Source: CAIXSC01 sp040381235 (GTDB lineage Bacteria; Planctomycetota; Planctomycetia; Pirellulales; Pirellulaceae). Taken from it: a stretch of DNA of 5,099 nucleotides. Made by a program: the position numbers and the translations under genes. The notes below the pieces were generated by a model that worked only from the letters and a program-made list of their open reading frames with translations, had not been told where the DNA came from and did not search any database. Location of the stretch: positions 1-5,099 of the forward strand of contig JBEIHS010000517.1 in the NCBI GenBank assembly GCA_040381235.1. Reading direction: 5' to 3'. Shown one piece after another: positions 1 to 5,083 of the stretch (positions are counted from its first letter, which is position 1; every line of letters begins with the position of its first letter).

Positions 1-48
1 ACACCTTTTTACAATTTGCTGACAACGATGCACCACGCGAAACTCCGC

Positions 49-75
49 AATGTGGCTACACAGTATCGCCACATT
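49..75. repeat. Perfect 8-bp inverted repeat with 11-nt spacer
   Basis: AATGTGGC at 49-56 is mirrored exactly by GCCACATT at 68-75 around an 11-nt spacer. Its size and spacing fit a dimeric protein-binding site or a small hairpin. No T-rich run follows on either side, so an intrinsic terminator is unlikely. A partial copy with the same TGTGGC-N11-GCCA geometry lies at 1991-2011 in the divergent control region. Function unknown. Confidence 0.5.
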
Positions 76-260
76 CTTGAATGGCGCTATTACACAGAGA
101 CTCGCAAGCAAGCACAGCATCTTCGCCAGGATGAAACTAGTCATTGGTCACTGACAAACCACTGAACCTTCCAACTCAGCGGATCATGGAAAGCGTGTTC
201 ACAGTCTCGAACTGGCCTGGATATGGCCTTCCGGAATCGGCTTACGACAGACAATTGATT

Positions 261-290
261 GGCCACAGATGAACACAGATGAACACAGAT
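261..290. repeat. Tandem 10-bp CACAGAT-type intergenic repeat
   Basis: Three 10-bp units stand head to tail: GGCCACAGAT at 261-270, then two identical GAACACAGAT units at 271-280 and 281-290, followed by AAAT. I recall this ACACAGAT-type string as a recurrent intergenic repeat in planctomycete genomes and some other bacteria; that is memory, not a search. It supports reading this stretch as non-coding. No function can be assigned from the sequence. Confidence 0.6.
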
Positions 291-370
291 AAATCCATTT
301 GATGAAATGAGTCGGCTAGCAATTGCAGCGAGTTAACTTAAGAGATCCTAGCAAACACCGATTCAGAATG

Positions 371-397
371 GTGACGGATGAAAGGATCATCGGTCAC
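371..397. repeat. Long imperfect inverted repeat (9 of 10 bp paired)
   Basis: GTGACGGATG at 371-380 faces CATCGGTCAC at 388-397 across a 7-nt loop. All positions pair except one central G-G mismatch. It lies about 100 nt beyond the stop codon of the minus-strand response regulator, so it could be an mRNA 3' stem-loop of that gene, a factor-dependent terminator, or an operator for an unseen gene to the left. No U-tract follows in the minus direction, which argues against a classic intrinsic terminator. Confidence 0.5.
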
Positions 398-446
398 ACA
401 CGCGCGCGGGCGCGATTGATAACTCGAGCCCCAGCGAGAGTCGCGT

Positions 447-459
447 GAGCCGGAGGCTC
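447..459. repeat. Short GAGCC/GGCTC hairpin after the response-regulator gene
   Basis: GAGCC at 447-451 and GGCTC at 455-459 form a perfect 5-bp stem with a GGA loop. Flanking GTGA (445-448) and TCAC (463-466) add partial symmetry. It begins about 36 nt downstream of the minus-strand regulator stop codon, where a terminator hairpin would be expected, but no U-run follows. I recall similar GTGAGCCGGAGGCTC strings as scattered intergenic repeats in planctomycetes; that is unverified. A GC-rich 5-bp dyad, CGCGC/GCGCG at 401-414, lies just beyond. Confidence 0.4.
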
Positions 460-494
460 CCGTCACGGTGCTCGCCAGGGTGCTGGGCGCGTCG

Positions 495-1874
495 CTAGCT
501 GCTGGCTGGCTCGCTGCCGTGGCGGATTTCGGCGGTTTGGATCGAGTATTTCTCGACGAGCCGGTAGAGTTTGCGGCGGTCGATGCCGAGGGCTTTCGCC
601 GCGCGGGTCTTGTTGCCGCTCATCCGCCGCAATACCTCGACCACTTTTCCGCGTTCGATCGACGCCAGGTCGTCGCCCGGCGGCGGTTCGGGAACGGGCG
701 CCGGCTTGCCTTCCCGCGATTGAACCTCGCGGGGCAGGTCCTGCCGCCGGATCAATTGATCGTCAGCCATGATCTTGGCTCGTTCCAAGGCGTTGATCAG
801 TTGCCGGACGTTGCCGGGCCAATGGTAACGCTCGAGCGTTGTCAACGCGTCGTCCTCGATTTCCCAATCGGGTCCCAGAAAGTGGTCGATCAGCAGCGGG
901 ATGTCGCCGCCGCGTTCACGGAGCGGCGGCAGTTCCAGCGACATCACATTGATTCGATAAAACAAATCCTCGCGGAACCGGCCGGCCGCCACCTCGGCCG
1001 AGAGGTTGCGATTCGTAGCGGCGAGCAACCGCACATTCACTCGGCGTTCCTTGATCGAGCCGATCCGGCGGAGCGATCCGTCCTCCAGGACCCGCAGCAA
1101 TTTCGCCTGGAGCGAACCGGGCATTTCGCCGATTTCGTCGATGAACAGCGTGCCGCTGTCGGCGACTTCGAAAAGGCCCGGCTTAGAGCTGACGGCCCCG
1201 GTGAACGCTCCTTTTTCGTGGCCGAAGAGTTCGCTTTCGAGCAGCGTTTCCGGCAAAGCGGCGCAGTTGATGATGACCATCGGTTTGTCGTGCCGCGAGC
1301 TGCGGCGGTGCAGAGCGCGGGCGACAAGCTCTTTGCCCGTGCCGCTTTCACCCTGGATCAAAATCGCCCGCTCGCTCGGACCGGCCCGCTCGATCAGCCG
1401 GTAGACCTCCTGCATCGCCGCCGATTCGCCGATCAGTTCGGGACCGGATTGGCTGCGGGCAAGCAATTGGCGGAGTTGCTGGTTCTCCTTGGCCAGCCGC
1501 CGGTGGTCGCGGGCCTTTTCCACGACCAGTTCTAGGTCGCGGAGCGGAAACGGTTTCGTGAGGTAGTCGTAGGCGCCCGCCTTCATCGCCGCCACCGCCG
1601 ACTCGACGGTCGCCTGTCCCGTAAGCATGATCACTTCGCATTCGGAACGCTGGGCTTTGAGCGTTTCGAGGAGGGCGAGTCCGGACATGCCGGGCATCAT
1701 CATGTCGAACAAAGCGACGTCGAATTCCCGCCGCTGCAGCAATTCCAACGCCTGCTCACCGCTGGCCGCCTCCTCGACGTGGTAGCCGTGCTGGGAGAAA
1801 CGGCGGGCCAGCAGCCCGCGGAACTCGCTGTCGTCATCCACAATCAGCAGGGATAGCGGGTTTGCGGTGCTCAT
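495..1874 (-). CDS. Sigma-54-dependent response regulator, NtrC/AtoC type
   Basis: This 459-residue protein is a cytoplasmic two-component activator with the standard three parts. The receiver domain (about 7-120) shows acidic residues D13-D14, phosphoacceptor D57 in the LFDMMMP string, T85 and K107. The AAA+ domain (about 147-370) has Walker A GESGTGKE (175-182), the sigma-54-contacting GAFTGA loop (222-227), Walker B ending in D246-E247, arginine-finger candidates R301 and R307, and WPGNVRQL (352-359) carrying sensor-II R357. A proline-rich linker (about 390-399) leads to a Fis-type helix-turn-helix (about 403-445). Every residue needed for phosphorylation, ATP hydrolysis and sigma-54 contact is present, and the length is normal for the family. 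The ATG at 1872-1874 follows an AGGAG (plus-strand 1883-1887) by 8 nt. No histidine kinase lies beside it in the window, so its signal is unknown. It is divergent from the CBS-kinase-Hsp20 operon, which has a sigma-54-like promoter and is the likely target. Confidence 0.96.
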   Translation of the reverse strand: MSTANPLSLLIVDDDSEFRGLLARRFSQHGYHVEEAASGEQALELLQRREFDVALFDMMMPGMSGLALLETLKAQRSECEVIMLTGQATVESAVAAMKAGAYDYLTKPFPLRDLELVVEKARDHRRLAKENQQLRQLLARSQSGPELIGESAAMQEVYRLIERAGPSERAILIQGESGTGKELVARALHRRSSRHDKPMVIINCAALPETLLESELFGHEKGAFTGAVSSKPGLFEVADSGTLFIDEIGEMPGSLQAKLLRVLEDGSLRRIGSIKERRVNVRLLAATNRNLSAEVAAGRFREDLFYRINVMSLELPPLRERGGDIPLLIDHFLGPDWEIEDDALTTLERYHWPGNVRQLINALERAKIMADDQLIRRQDLPREVQSREGKPAPVPEPPPGDDLASIERGKVVEVLRRMSGNKTRAAKALGIDRRKLYRLVEKYSIQTAEIRHGSEPASS

Positions 1875-1930
1875 TGCTGCATCTCCTGAATCGGTCCCGT
1901 CCTATCGCCGCTCCTGGTTCTCGGCGTCGC

Positions 1931-1946
1931 GCGCTCCCCGGAGCGC
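1931..1946. repeat. Perfect 7-bp inverted repeat upstream of the regulator gene
   Basis: GCGCTCC at 1931-1937 and GGAGCGC at 1940-1946 form a perfect dyad with a 2-nt centre, about 57-72 nt upstream of the regulator start codon. It could be an operator half of a tandem site with the neighbouring dyad at 1952-1967, or a chance GC-rich palindrome. Its sequence differs from that neighbour, so the same protein need not bind both. Confidence 0.35.
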
Positions 1947-1951
1947 CGCAA

Positions 1952-1967
1952 CGTGCGATTCCGCACG
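1952..1967. promoter_or_regulatory. Candidate activator binding site: CGTGCG-N4-CGCACG dyad
   Basis: CGTGCG at 1952-1957 and CGCACG at 1962-1967 are perfect inverted arms around ATTC. Activators of the NtrC class bind dyads of about this size, usually 100-200 bp upstream of the promoter. This one is 176 nt before the -24 GG of the sigma-54-like promoter and about 78 nt before the regulator's own start codon, so it could serve activation of the operon and autoregulation. No second good copy was found, which weakens the case because these sites often come in pairs. Confidence 0.35.
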
Positions 1968-2140
1968 ATGCGCGGATCTGCCAAGCTCGCTGTGGCCCGT
2001 CACGGCTGCCATCGAGCGACAGGGCTGCGGGAATGCGAAGTGACAGCATTCTACGCCGCAGTCTAACGACTTTTGCAGCTTTCGGTCAGGGTTCCGCAGA
2101 CACCCTCGCGATGGGTTCCGGGAAATCCCCGGCATCGCCT

Positions 2141-2157
2141 TTGGCCCGACAATTGCG
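2141..2157 (+). promoter_or_regulatory. Sigma-54 (-24/-12) promoter candidate for the CBS operon
   Basis: TTGGCCCGACAATTGCG matches the sigma-54 consensus TTGGCACG-N4-TTGC closely. The invariant GG (2143-2144) and GC (2155-2156) are separated by exactly 10 nt, and TTGGC, CG and TTGC are all present with one change (C for A). The predicted transcript would start near 2168, giving a leader of about 70 nt before the CBS start codon at 2239. The divergent neighbour encodes a complete sigma-54 activator, which strongly supports the assignment. Confidence 0.72.
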
Positions 2158-2238
2158 GTGGTTGTGGCGACGAGCTTAATCAACGGAAATGAATGTCTTG
2201 TTGAGAGCTGTGGACGGTTTTCGAGGGAGGACACGACG

Positions 2239-2697
2239 ATGAATGCCGTTTCGGAAGGCCTGCGGTCGATGCTGGTGCGGGACATCATGTCGTTGGATGT
2301 GGTCAAGACGGTCTCACGGCAACGCATGTCAGAGGTCGCTCGGCTACTTGCCCGGCATGAACTTTCCACATTGCCGGTGGTGGACGAGCATGGCGTCTGC
2401 GTTGGAATACTTAGCGCGGTCGATTTTCTCAAACGGGACGCGGCGTCAGTCAATGGCGGCGCGGCGCCGCACCATTCGCCACCCGAATGGAAACCGGACG
2501 ACATCGCGGCGACCTACATGACCCGCGCCGTCCAAGCGATTGACGAACACGCGACGGTGGTTGAAGCCGCGCGGATCATGGCGGCGCAGCATGTGCATCA
2601 TCTGCCGGTGATCGACCGTCTTGGACGGCCGCGGGGAATCGTGAGCACCATGGACATCCTCAAAGCGTTGGGACGACTCGCGGCGACGGCGGAGTAA
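2239..2697 (+). CDS. Two-CBS-domain protein (Hrp1-like)
   Basis: This 152-residue soluble protein is essentially one Bateman module. CBS 1 spans about residues 12-66 and ends in GILSAVDFL; CBS 2 spans about 92-146 and ends in GIVSTMDIL. Each keeps the S-x-x-D motif (S59/D62 and S136/D139) that in this family contacts the ribose and phosphates of adenine nucleotides, so binding of AMP, ATP or a related ligand is plausible but not shown. A histidine-rich, proline-containing linker (about 76-85) joins the two halves. There is no fused enzyme or transport domain, so it probably acts as a ligand sensor or partner protein. ATG at 2239 is chosen because GGGAGG (2225-2230) sits 8 nt upstream. A longer in-frame GTG start at 2158 would lie upstream of the predicted transcription start. 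It is the first gene of the putative sigma-54 operon, 41 nt before the kinase/ATPase gene. Confidence 0.9.
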   Translation: MNAVSEGLRSMLVRDIMSLDVVKTVSRQRMSEVARLLARHELSTLPVVDEHGVCVGILSAVDFLKRDAASVNGGAAPHHSPPEWKPDDIAATYMTRAVQAIDEHATVVEAARIMAAQHVHHLPVIDRLGRPRGIVSTMDILKALGRLAATAE

Positions 2698-2738
2698 CGC
2701 GTGGCGCCCGGGACGGACGAAGACGCGGGAGGCGGCAA

Positions 2739-4547
2739 ATGAGCGCGATAGCCTATGCCAGCCAACGCGAGCCAGTCGACGAGCCGGCGGCGCGCTTGGA
2801 GTTTCTGCGGTCGGCGGCGGCGTGGCCCGGCGAACCGGCGGCCCCGCAGTTGATCGAGACCCACATCTCGTGGGTGTTTCTCGGCGAACGCCACGCCTAC
2901 AAACTTAAAAAGCCGGTCGCGTTCGGCTTCGTCGATTTCAGCTCGCGGCAACGCCGACAGGCGGCTTGCGAGCAGGAAGTGCGGCTAAACCGGCGACTCG
3001 CGCCACAGGTCTACCTGGGCTTGGTCCCGATCACGTTCGACGCTCGCGGCCAGCGCCGGATTGGCGGCGATGGCTTTGTGGATGATTGGTTGGTTCGCAT
3101 GCGGCGGCTGCCCGCCGATCGCGCGCTCGACCGATTGCTGGCGGCGGGCGCCGTCGCCGATCGCGACATCGACGCGCTGACGAATCTGCTGGCCGGTTTC
3201 TATGCATCGCTGCCGCCGCTGCCGGTGAAGGCGGCCGAGTATCGCGATTCGATCGCGCGTCATGTGCGCGACAACCTGGAGGAACTCCGCCGCGCCGAGC
3301 ATCGCCTGCCGGCGGATTTGGTCGAACGCACGCAAGCCGCCCAGTTGCGGTTGCTTGGCCTTCATCCGGAATGGTGGGAACACCGCGTGTGCGACGGGCG
3401 GATCGTGGAAGGCCATGGCGATTTGCGGCCCGAGCACATCTACTTCGCGCCGCGGCCTGTCGTCATCGACGCGCTGGAATTCAGCGCGGAACTGCGCACG
3501 ATCGATGTCGCGGACGAGCTGAGTTTTTTGGCCGCCGAATGCGACTGCCTGTTCGGTTCCGACGCCGGCTATCGCATCCGCGACCGCTACTGCGAACTGG
3601 CGCATGATCAGCCGCCGCTGGGCTTGCTGGTGTTCTACGAAGCCTATCGCGCCAGCGTGCGGGCCAAGGTCGCCGTGCTTCGAGCGGCCCAGCAGAAGGC
3701 GGCCGATGCCGACGCCTCGTGGCGGCTTGCGGAACGCTATCTCCGCTGGAGCGACCGGCGGTTGTCGGCCGTGGCGCCTCCAAACGTTATCGCGGTATGC
3801 GGTTTGTCGGGGACCGGAAAATCGTACCTGGCGAAACAGTTGGCGGAGCGGCTATCGGCGGCTTGGCTGTCGACCGATGCGATTCGCCGTGCGCTGCGCG
3901 CCCGCCGGCTGGCGGCGACCATCGAGCCATCAGCGACGACCATCGAGCCATTAGCGACGACCATCGAGCCATTAGCGGCCACCGTCGCCCCTCCCGCCAC
4001 GACCATCCAGCCATCAGCCATGGCCGCTGCCGAGCCATCGACCGCTCTTGCGGGCGATCTACAAATGGCGGCGGTGGCTGGCGCCGGAGCGGCGGACTTT
4101 GGAACGGGCGGATACTCGGTCGAGCAGCGGAACGAGGTTTACCTGGAGATGCTGCGCCGCGTGCCGGACGCATTGCGGGAGCGCGGGTTGGTGATCGTCG
4201 ACGGGACTTGGGGGAAGGACGACCAGCGAGCGTGGCTGGCCGAAGCAGTGGCGGCCAACCACGCGTCGTTGCTGTTTTTGCATTGCCACTGTCCGCTCGA
4301 TGTGGCCGCCGTGCGGGTCCGCGAGCGGGCGCAGCGCGAGTCGAGCGACTCGGAAATCCAGCCGGAGATGCTGTCGCGGCAAGCGGCCGCCGAGGAGCCG
4401 TTCCGACCTGGCGAGCGGGTCGTGGAGCTAAACACGGCCGACGCCCCGGGATGTGTGTTGCGCCAGGCCCTGGACGTTTTGCGGGAAGAGACTGGCGGAG
4501 CGAACCGCCCGCTTGCGGCCAGCGTATATAAGAGTGGAAACGAATGA
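2739..4547 (+). CDS. Bifunctional APH-like kinase / AAA P-loop kinase (Rv2004c-like)
   Basis: This 602-residue cytoplasmic protein fuses two phosphotransfer domains. The N-terminal half (about 35-340) has the aminoglycoside-phosphotransferase fold: HAYKLKKPV (52-60) supplies the ATP-binding lysine, HGDLRPEHI (226-234) is the catalytic loop with D228, and IDALEF (243-248) holds the metal-binding D244. The C-terminal half (about 348-585) is an AAA_33/zeta-toxin-like P-loop kinase with Walker A GLSGTGKS (355-362), STDAIRR (378-384), IVDGT (486-490), and the SDSEIQPEML/Q/EP segment (536-553). The substrates of this fused family are unknown; antibiotic resistance should not be assumed. Residues 394-428 are five 7-residue repeats, followed by an Ala-rich stretch to about 456. 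This insert separates STDAIRR from GGYS, which are close together in relatives, and makes the protein longer than the usual 500-odd residues. ATG at 2739 follows GGGAGG (2727-2732) by 6 nt. The stop codon overlaps an in-frame ATG of the hsp20 reading frame. Confidence 0.9.
   Translation: MSAIAYASQREPVDEPAARLEFLRSAAAWPGEPAAPQLIETHISWVFLGERHAYKLKKPVAFGFVDFSSRQRRQAACEQEVRLNRRLAPQVYLGLVPITFDARGQRRIGGDGFVDDWLVRMRRLPADRALDRLLAAGAVADRDIDALTNLLAGFYASLPPLPVKAAEYRDSIARHVRDNLEELRRAEHRLPADLVERTQAAQLRLLGLHPEWWEHRVCDGRIVEGHGDLRPEHIYFAPRPVVIDALEFSAELRTIDVADELSFLAAECDCLFGSDAGYRIRDRYCELAHDQPPLGLLVFYEAYRASVRAKVAVLRAAQQKAADADASWRLAERYLRWSDRRLSAVAPPNVIAVCGLSGTGKSYLAKQLAERLSAAWLSTDAIRRALRARRLAATIEPSATTIEPLATTIEPLAATVAPPATTIQPSAMAAAEPSTALAGDLQMAAVAGAGAADFGTGGYSVEQRNEVYLEMLRRVPDALRERGLVIVDGTWGKDDQRAWLAEAVAANHASLLFLHCHCPLDVAAVRVRERAQRESSDSEIQPEMLSRQAAAEEPFRPGERVVELNTADAPGCVLRQALDVLREETGGANRPLAASVYKSGNE
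3917..4021 (+). repeat. Five 21-bp tandem repeats within the kinase/ATPase gene
   Basis: Five 21-bp units run at 3917-3937, 3938-3958, 3959-3979, 3980-4000 and 4001-4021. Units 1-3 differ from their neighbour by a single base each; unit 4 is strongly diverged and unit 5 moderately. Because 21 is a multiple of three, they encode 7-residue units (TIEPSAT, TIEPLAT, TIEPLAA, TVAPPAT, TIQPSAM) at residues 394-428, and gain or loss of a unit would keep the frame. The peptide looks like a flexible Pro/Thr/Ala linker rather than part of the ATPase core. Confidence 0.9.
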
Positions 4548-4558
4548 GTTCCGGGCGT

Positions 4559-4608
4559 GTCGCGACCGCGGGTGAGGCTCGCGTGAGCGTCCGCGGCGGA
4601 GACGCGAC
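4559..4608 (+). repeat. Three-tier inverted repeat in the hsp20 leader
   Basis: GTCGCG (4559-4564) pairs with CGCGAC (4603-4608). Inside it, CCGCGG (4566-4571) pairs with CCGCGG (4591-4596), and at the tip GCTC (4577-4580) pairs with GAGC (4585-4588) over a GCGT loop. The nested stems form one elongated GC-rich RNA hairpin between the kinase/ATPase stop and the hsp20 ribosome-binding site. It could protect or process the transcript, partly terminate it, or form the stable part of a 5' regulatory leader. High GC makes some pairing likely by chance. Confidence 0.4.
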
Positions 4609-4620
4609 CTGGACCTTTGT

Positions 4621-4640
4621 AAGGAGCATAGCCATGTTCC
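4621..4640 (+). promoter_or_regulatory. hsp20 ribosome-binding site and start codon in one hairpin
   Basis: AAGGAG (4621-4626) lies 7 nt before the ATG at 4634 and decides the start of hsp20. GGAGCAT (4623-4629) pairs with ATGTTCC (4634-4640), giving 7 bp (one a G-U wobble) closed by an AGCC tetraloop, so both the Shine-Dalgarno core and the start codon are in the stem. Alternatively, CCTT (4614-4617) can pair with AAGG (4621-4624). Small heat-shock genes are often controlled by RNA thermometers that hide these elements at low temperature; this is a candidate, not a match to a named class such as ROSE or fourU. Confidence 0.45.
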
Positions 4641-5083
4641 GCACCATGATTCCTTGGACGGAAAGACTGCCCGGACTGTTCAAATTGGAACGGGAAATGC
4701 CGGGGCTCTTTGAACGGATGTTCGCGATGGAGGAATGGCCGTTCGGCGGCGAGGGCTTCGCGCCCCGCACCAACGTGGCGGAAACGCCCGAAAAGTTGGA
4801 AGTGACCGTCGAGCTGCCGGGAATGAAGCCGGAGGAATTCCACGTCGAGCTTCATAATCGCGAACTGTGGATCACAGGCGAGAAGAAAGAGGAGAAGGAA
4901 GAAAAAGGCAAAACCTACCTGCGGGTGGAGCGCCGCCATGGCGAGTTCAAACGCGTCATTCCTCTGCCGGAAAACGTGAACCTCGAAAAGGTCGCGGCGG
5001 AGTACAAAGAGGGCGTGTTGCGAGTCGCCATCCCGAAAACGGCTGAGACCAAGACCAAAGCGGTCGAAGTCGTGGCCGCCTAG
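4634..5083 (+). CDS. Hsp20/alpha-crystallin small heat-shock protein
   Basis: This 149-residue protein is an ATP-independent holdase that binds unfolding proteins in the cytoplasm, normally as a large oligomer. The N-terminal arm (1-42) is rich in Phe, Leu, Trp and Met, as usual for substrate binding. The alpha-crystallin domain spans about 43-134 and shows the family pattern: NVAETPEKLEVTVELPGM (47-64), LWITGEKK (78-85), ERRHGEFKRVIPLPE (99-113), and AEYKEGVL (122-129), the A-x-x-x-x-GVL signature. V144-E145-V146 near the end fits the I/V-x-I/V motif that links subunits. Length is typical. ATG at 4634 has AAGGAG at good spacing. An in-frame ATG at 4544, overlapping the upstream stop, would add 30 residues unlike any Hsp20 arm and has a poor ribosome-binding site. 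The gene is 86 nt after the kinase/ATPase gene and probably last in its operon. No CIRCE element or sigma-32-like promoter was found. Confidence 0.95.
   Translation: MFRTMIPWTERLPGLFKLEREMPGLFERMFAMEEWPFGGEGFAPRTNVAETPEKLEVTVELPGMKPEEFHVELHNRELWITGEKKEEKEEKGKTYLRVERRHGEFKRVIPLPENVNLEKVAAEYKEGVLRVAIPKTAETKTKAVEVVAA

Larger units (their letters stand above)
1..494. other. Intergenic region without a convincing gene
   Basis: This stretch is visibly richer in A and T than the coding part of the window. It contains a perfect 8-bp inverted repeat at 49-75, a three-unit tandem motif at 261-290, a long imperfect dyad at 371-397, and a hairpin at 447-459. A plus-strand reading frame is open from the window edge to a TGA at 163-165 (about 54 codons), but its third-position base use is near neutral, unlike the strongly GC-biased genes nearby, and it resembles no family I know. 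It could be the tail of a truncated gene. No tRNA cloverleaf or other RNA gene was recognised. Confidence 0.6.
1875..2238. other. Divergent regulatory region between regulator and CBS operon
   Basis: No gene is supported in these 364 bases. The region carries the regulator's ribosome-binding site at its left end, perfect dyads at 1931-1946 and 1952-1967, a sigma-54-type promoter at 2141-2157, and the 5' leader and GGGAGG of the CBS gene at its right end. An 8-bp direct repeat GGGTTCCG occurs at 2089-2096 and 2113-2120, and CCGGG/CCCGG (2118-2122 and 2128-2132) forms a small dyad just upstream of the promoter. No clear sigma-70 promoter was found for the regulator. Confidence 0.7.

Noticed and set aside
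1..165. Plus-strand frame open from the window edge to TGA at 163-165, possible C-terminal end of a gene
   Set aside because: About 54 codons with no recognisable motif and neutral third-position base use, unlike the GC-biased genes nearby. Chance is a sufficient explanation, although a truncated gene cannot be excluded.
468..1535. Long plus-strand open frame of 355 codons opposite the response regulator
   Set aside because: It lies wholly antisense to a regulator in which every motif is intact. Its product shows no recognisable domain, and long antisense frames are common opposite GC-rich genes.
1979..1985. Minus-strand CTTGGCA as part of a promoter for the regulator gene
   Set aside because: It resembles a -35 TTGACA or a -24 box, but there is no convincing -10 at 17 nt and no GC at sigma-54 spacing.
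2158..2238. Longer GTG start for the CBS protein
   Set aside because: The GTG overlaps the sigma-54 promoter and precedes the predicted transcription start near 2168. It lacks a good ribosome-binding site, whereas ATG at 2239 has GGGAGG, and the CBS fold needs no extra N-terminal residues.
3917..4021. CRISPR array
   Set aside because: The units are contiguous 21-bp tandem repeats without spacers and lie in frame inside a coding gene.
4525..4532. TATATAAG as a -10 box for a separate hsp20 promoter
   Set aside because: No -35-like sequence lies at suitable spacing upstream. It sits at the end of the kinase/ATPase coding region and may be chance, although it is unusually AT-rich for this locus.
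2739..4547. Aminoglycoside resistance gene
   Set aside because: The APH-like fold is shared by many kinases. Fusion to a P-loop kinase and placement between CBS and Hsp20 genes point to a stress-related protein, not antibiotic resistance.
3787..4939. Large minus-strand open frames opposite the ATPase and hsp20 genes
   Set aside because: They are antisense to clear Walker A and alpha-crystallin coding sequence, contain no known domain, and arise from strong GC bias plus the 21-bp repeats.
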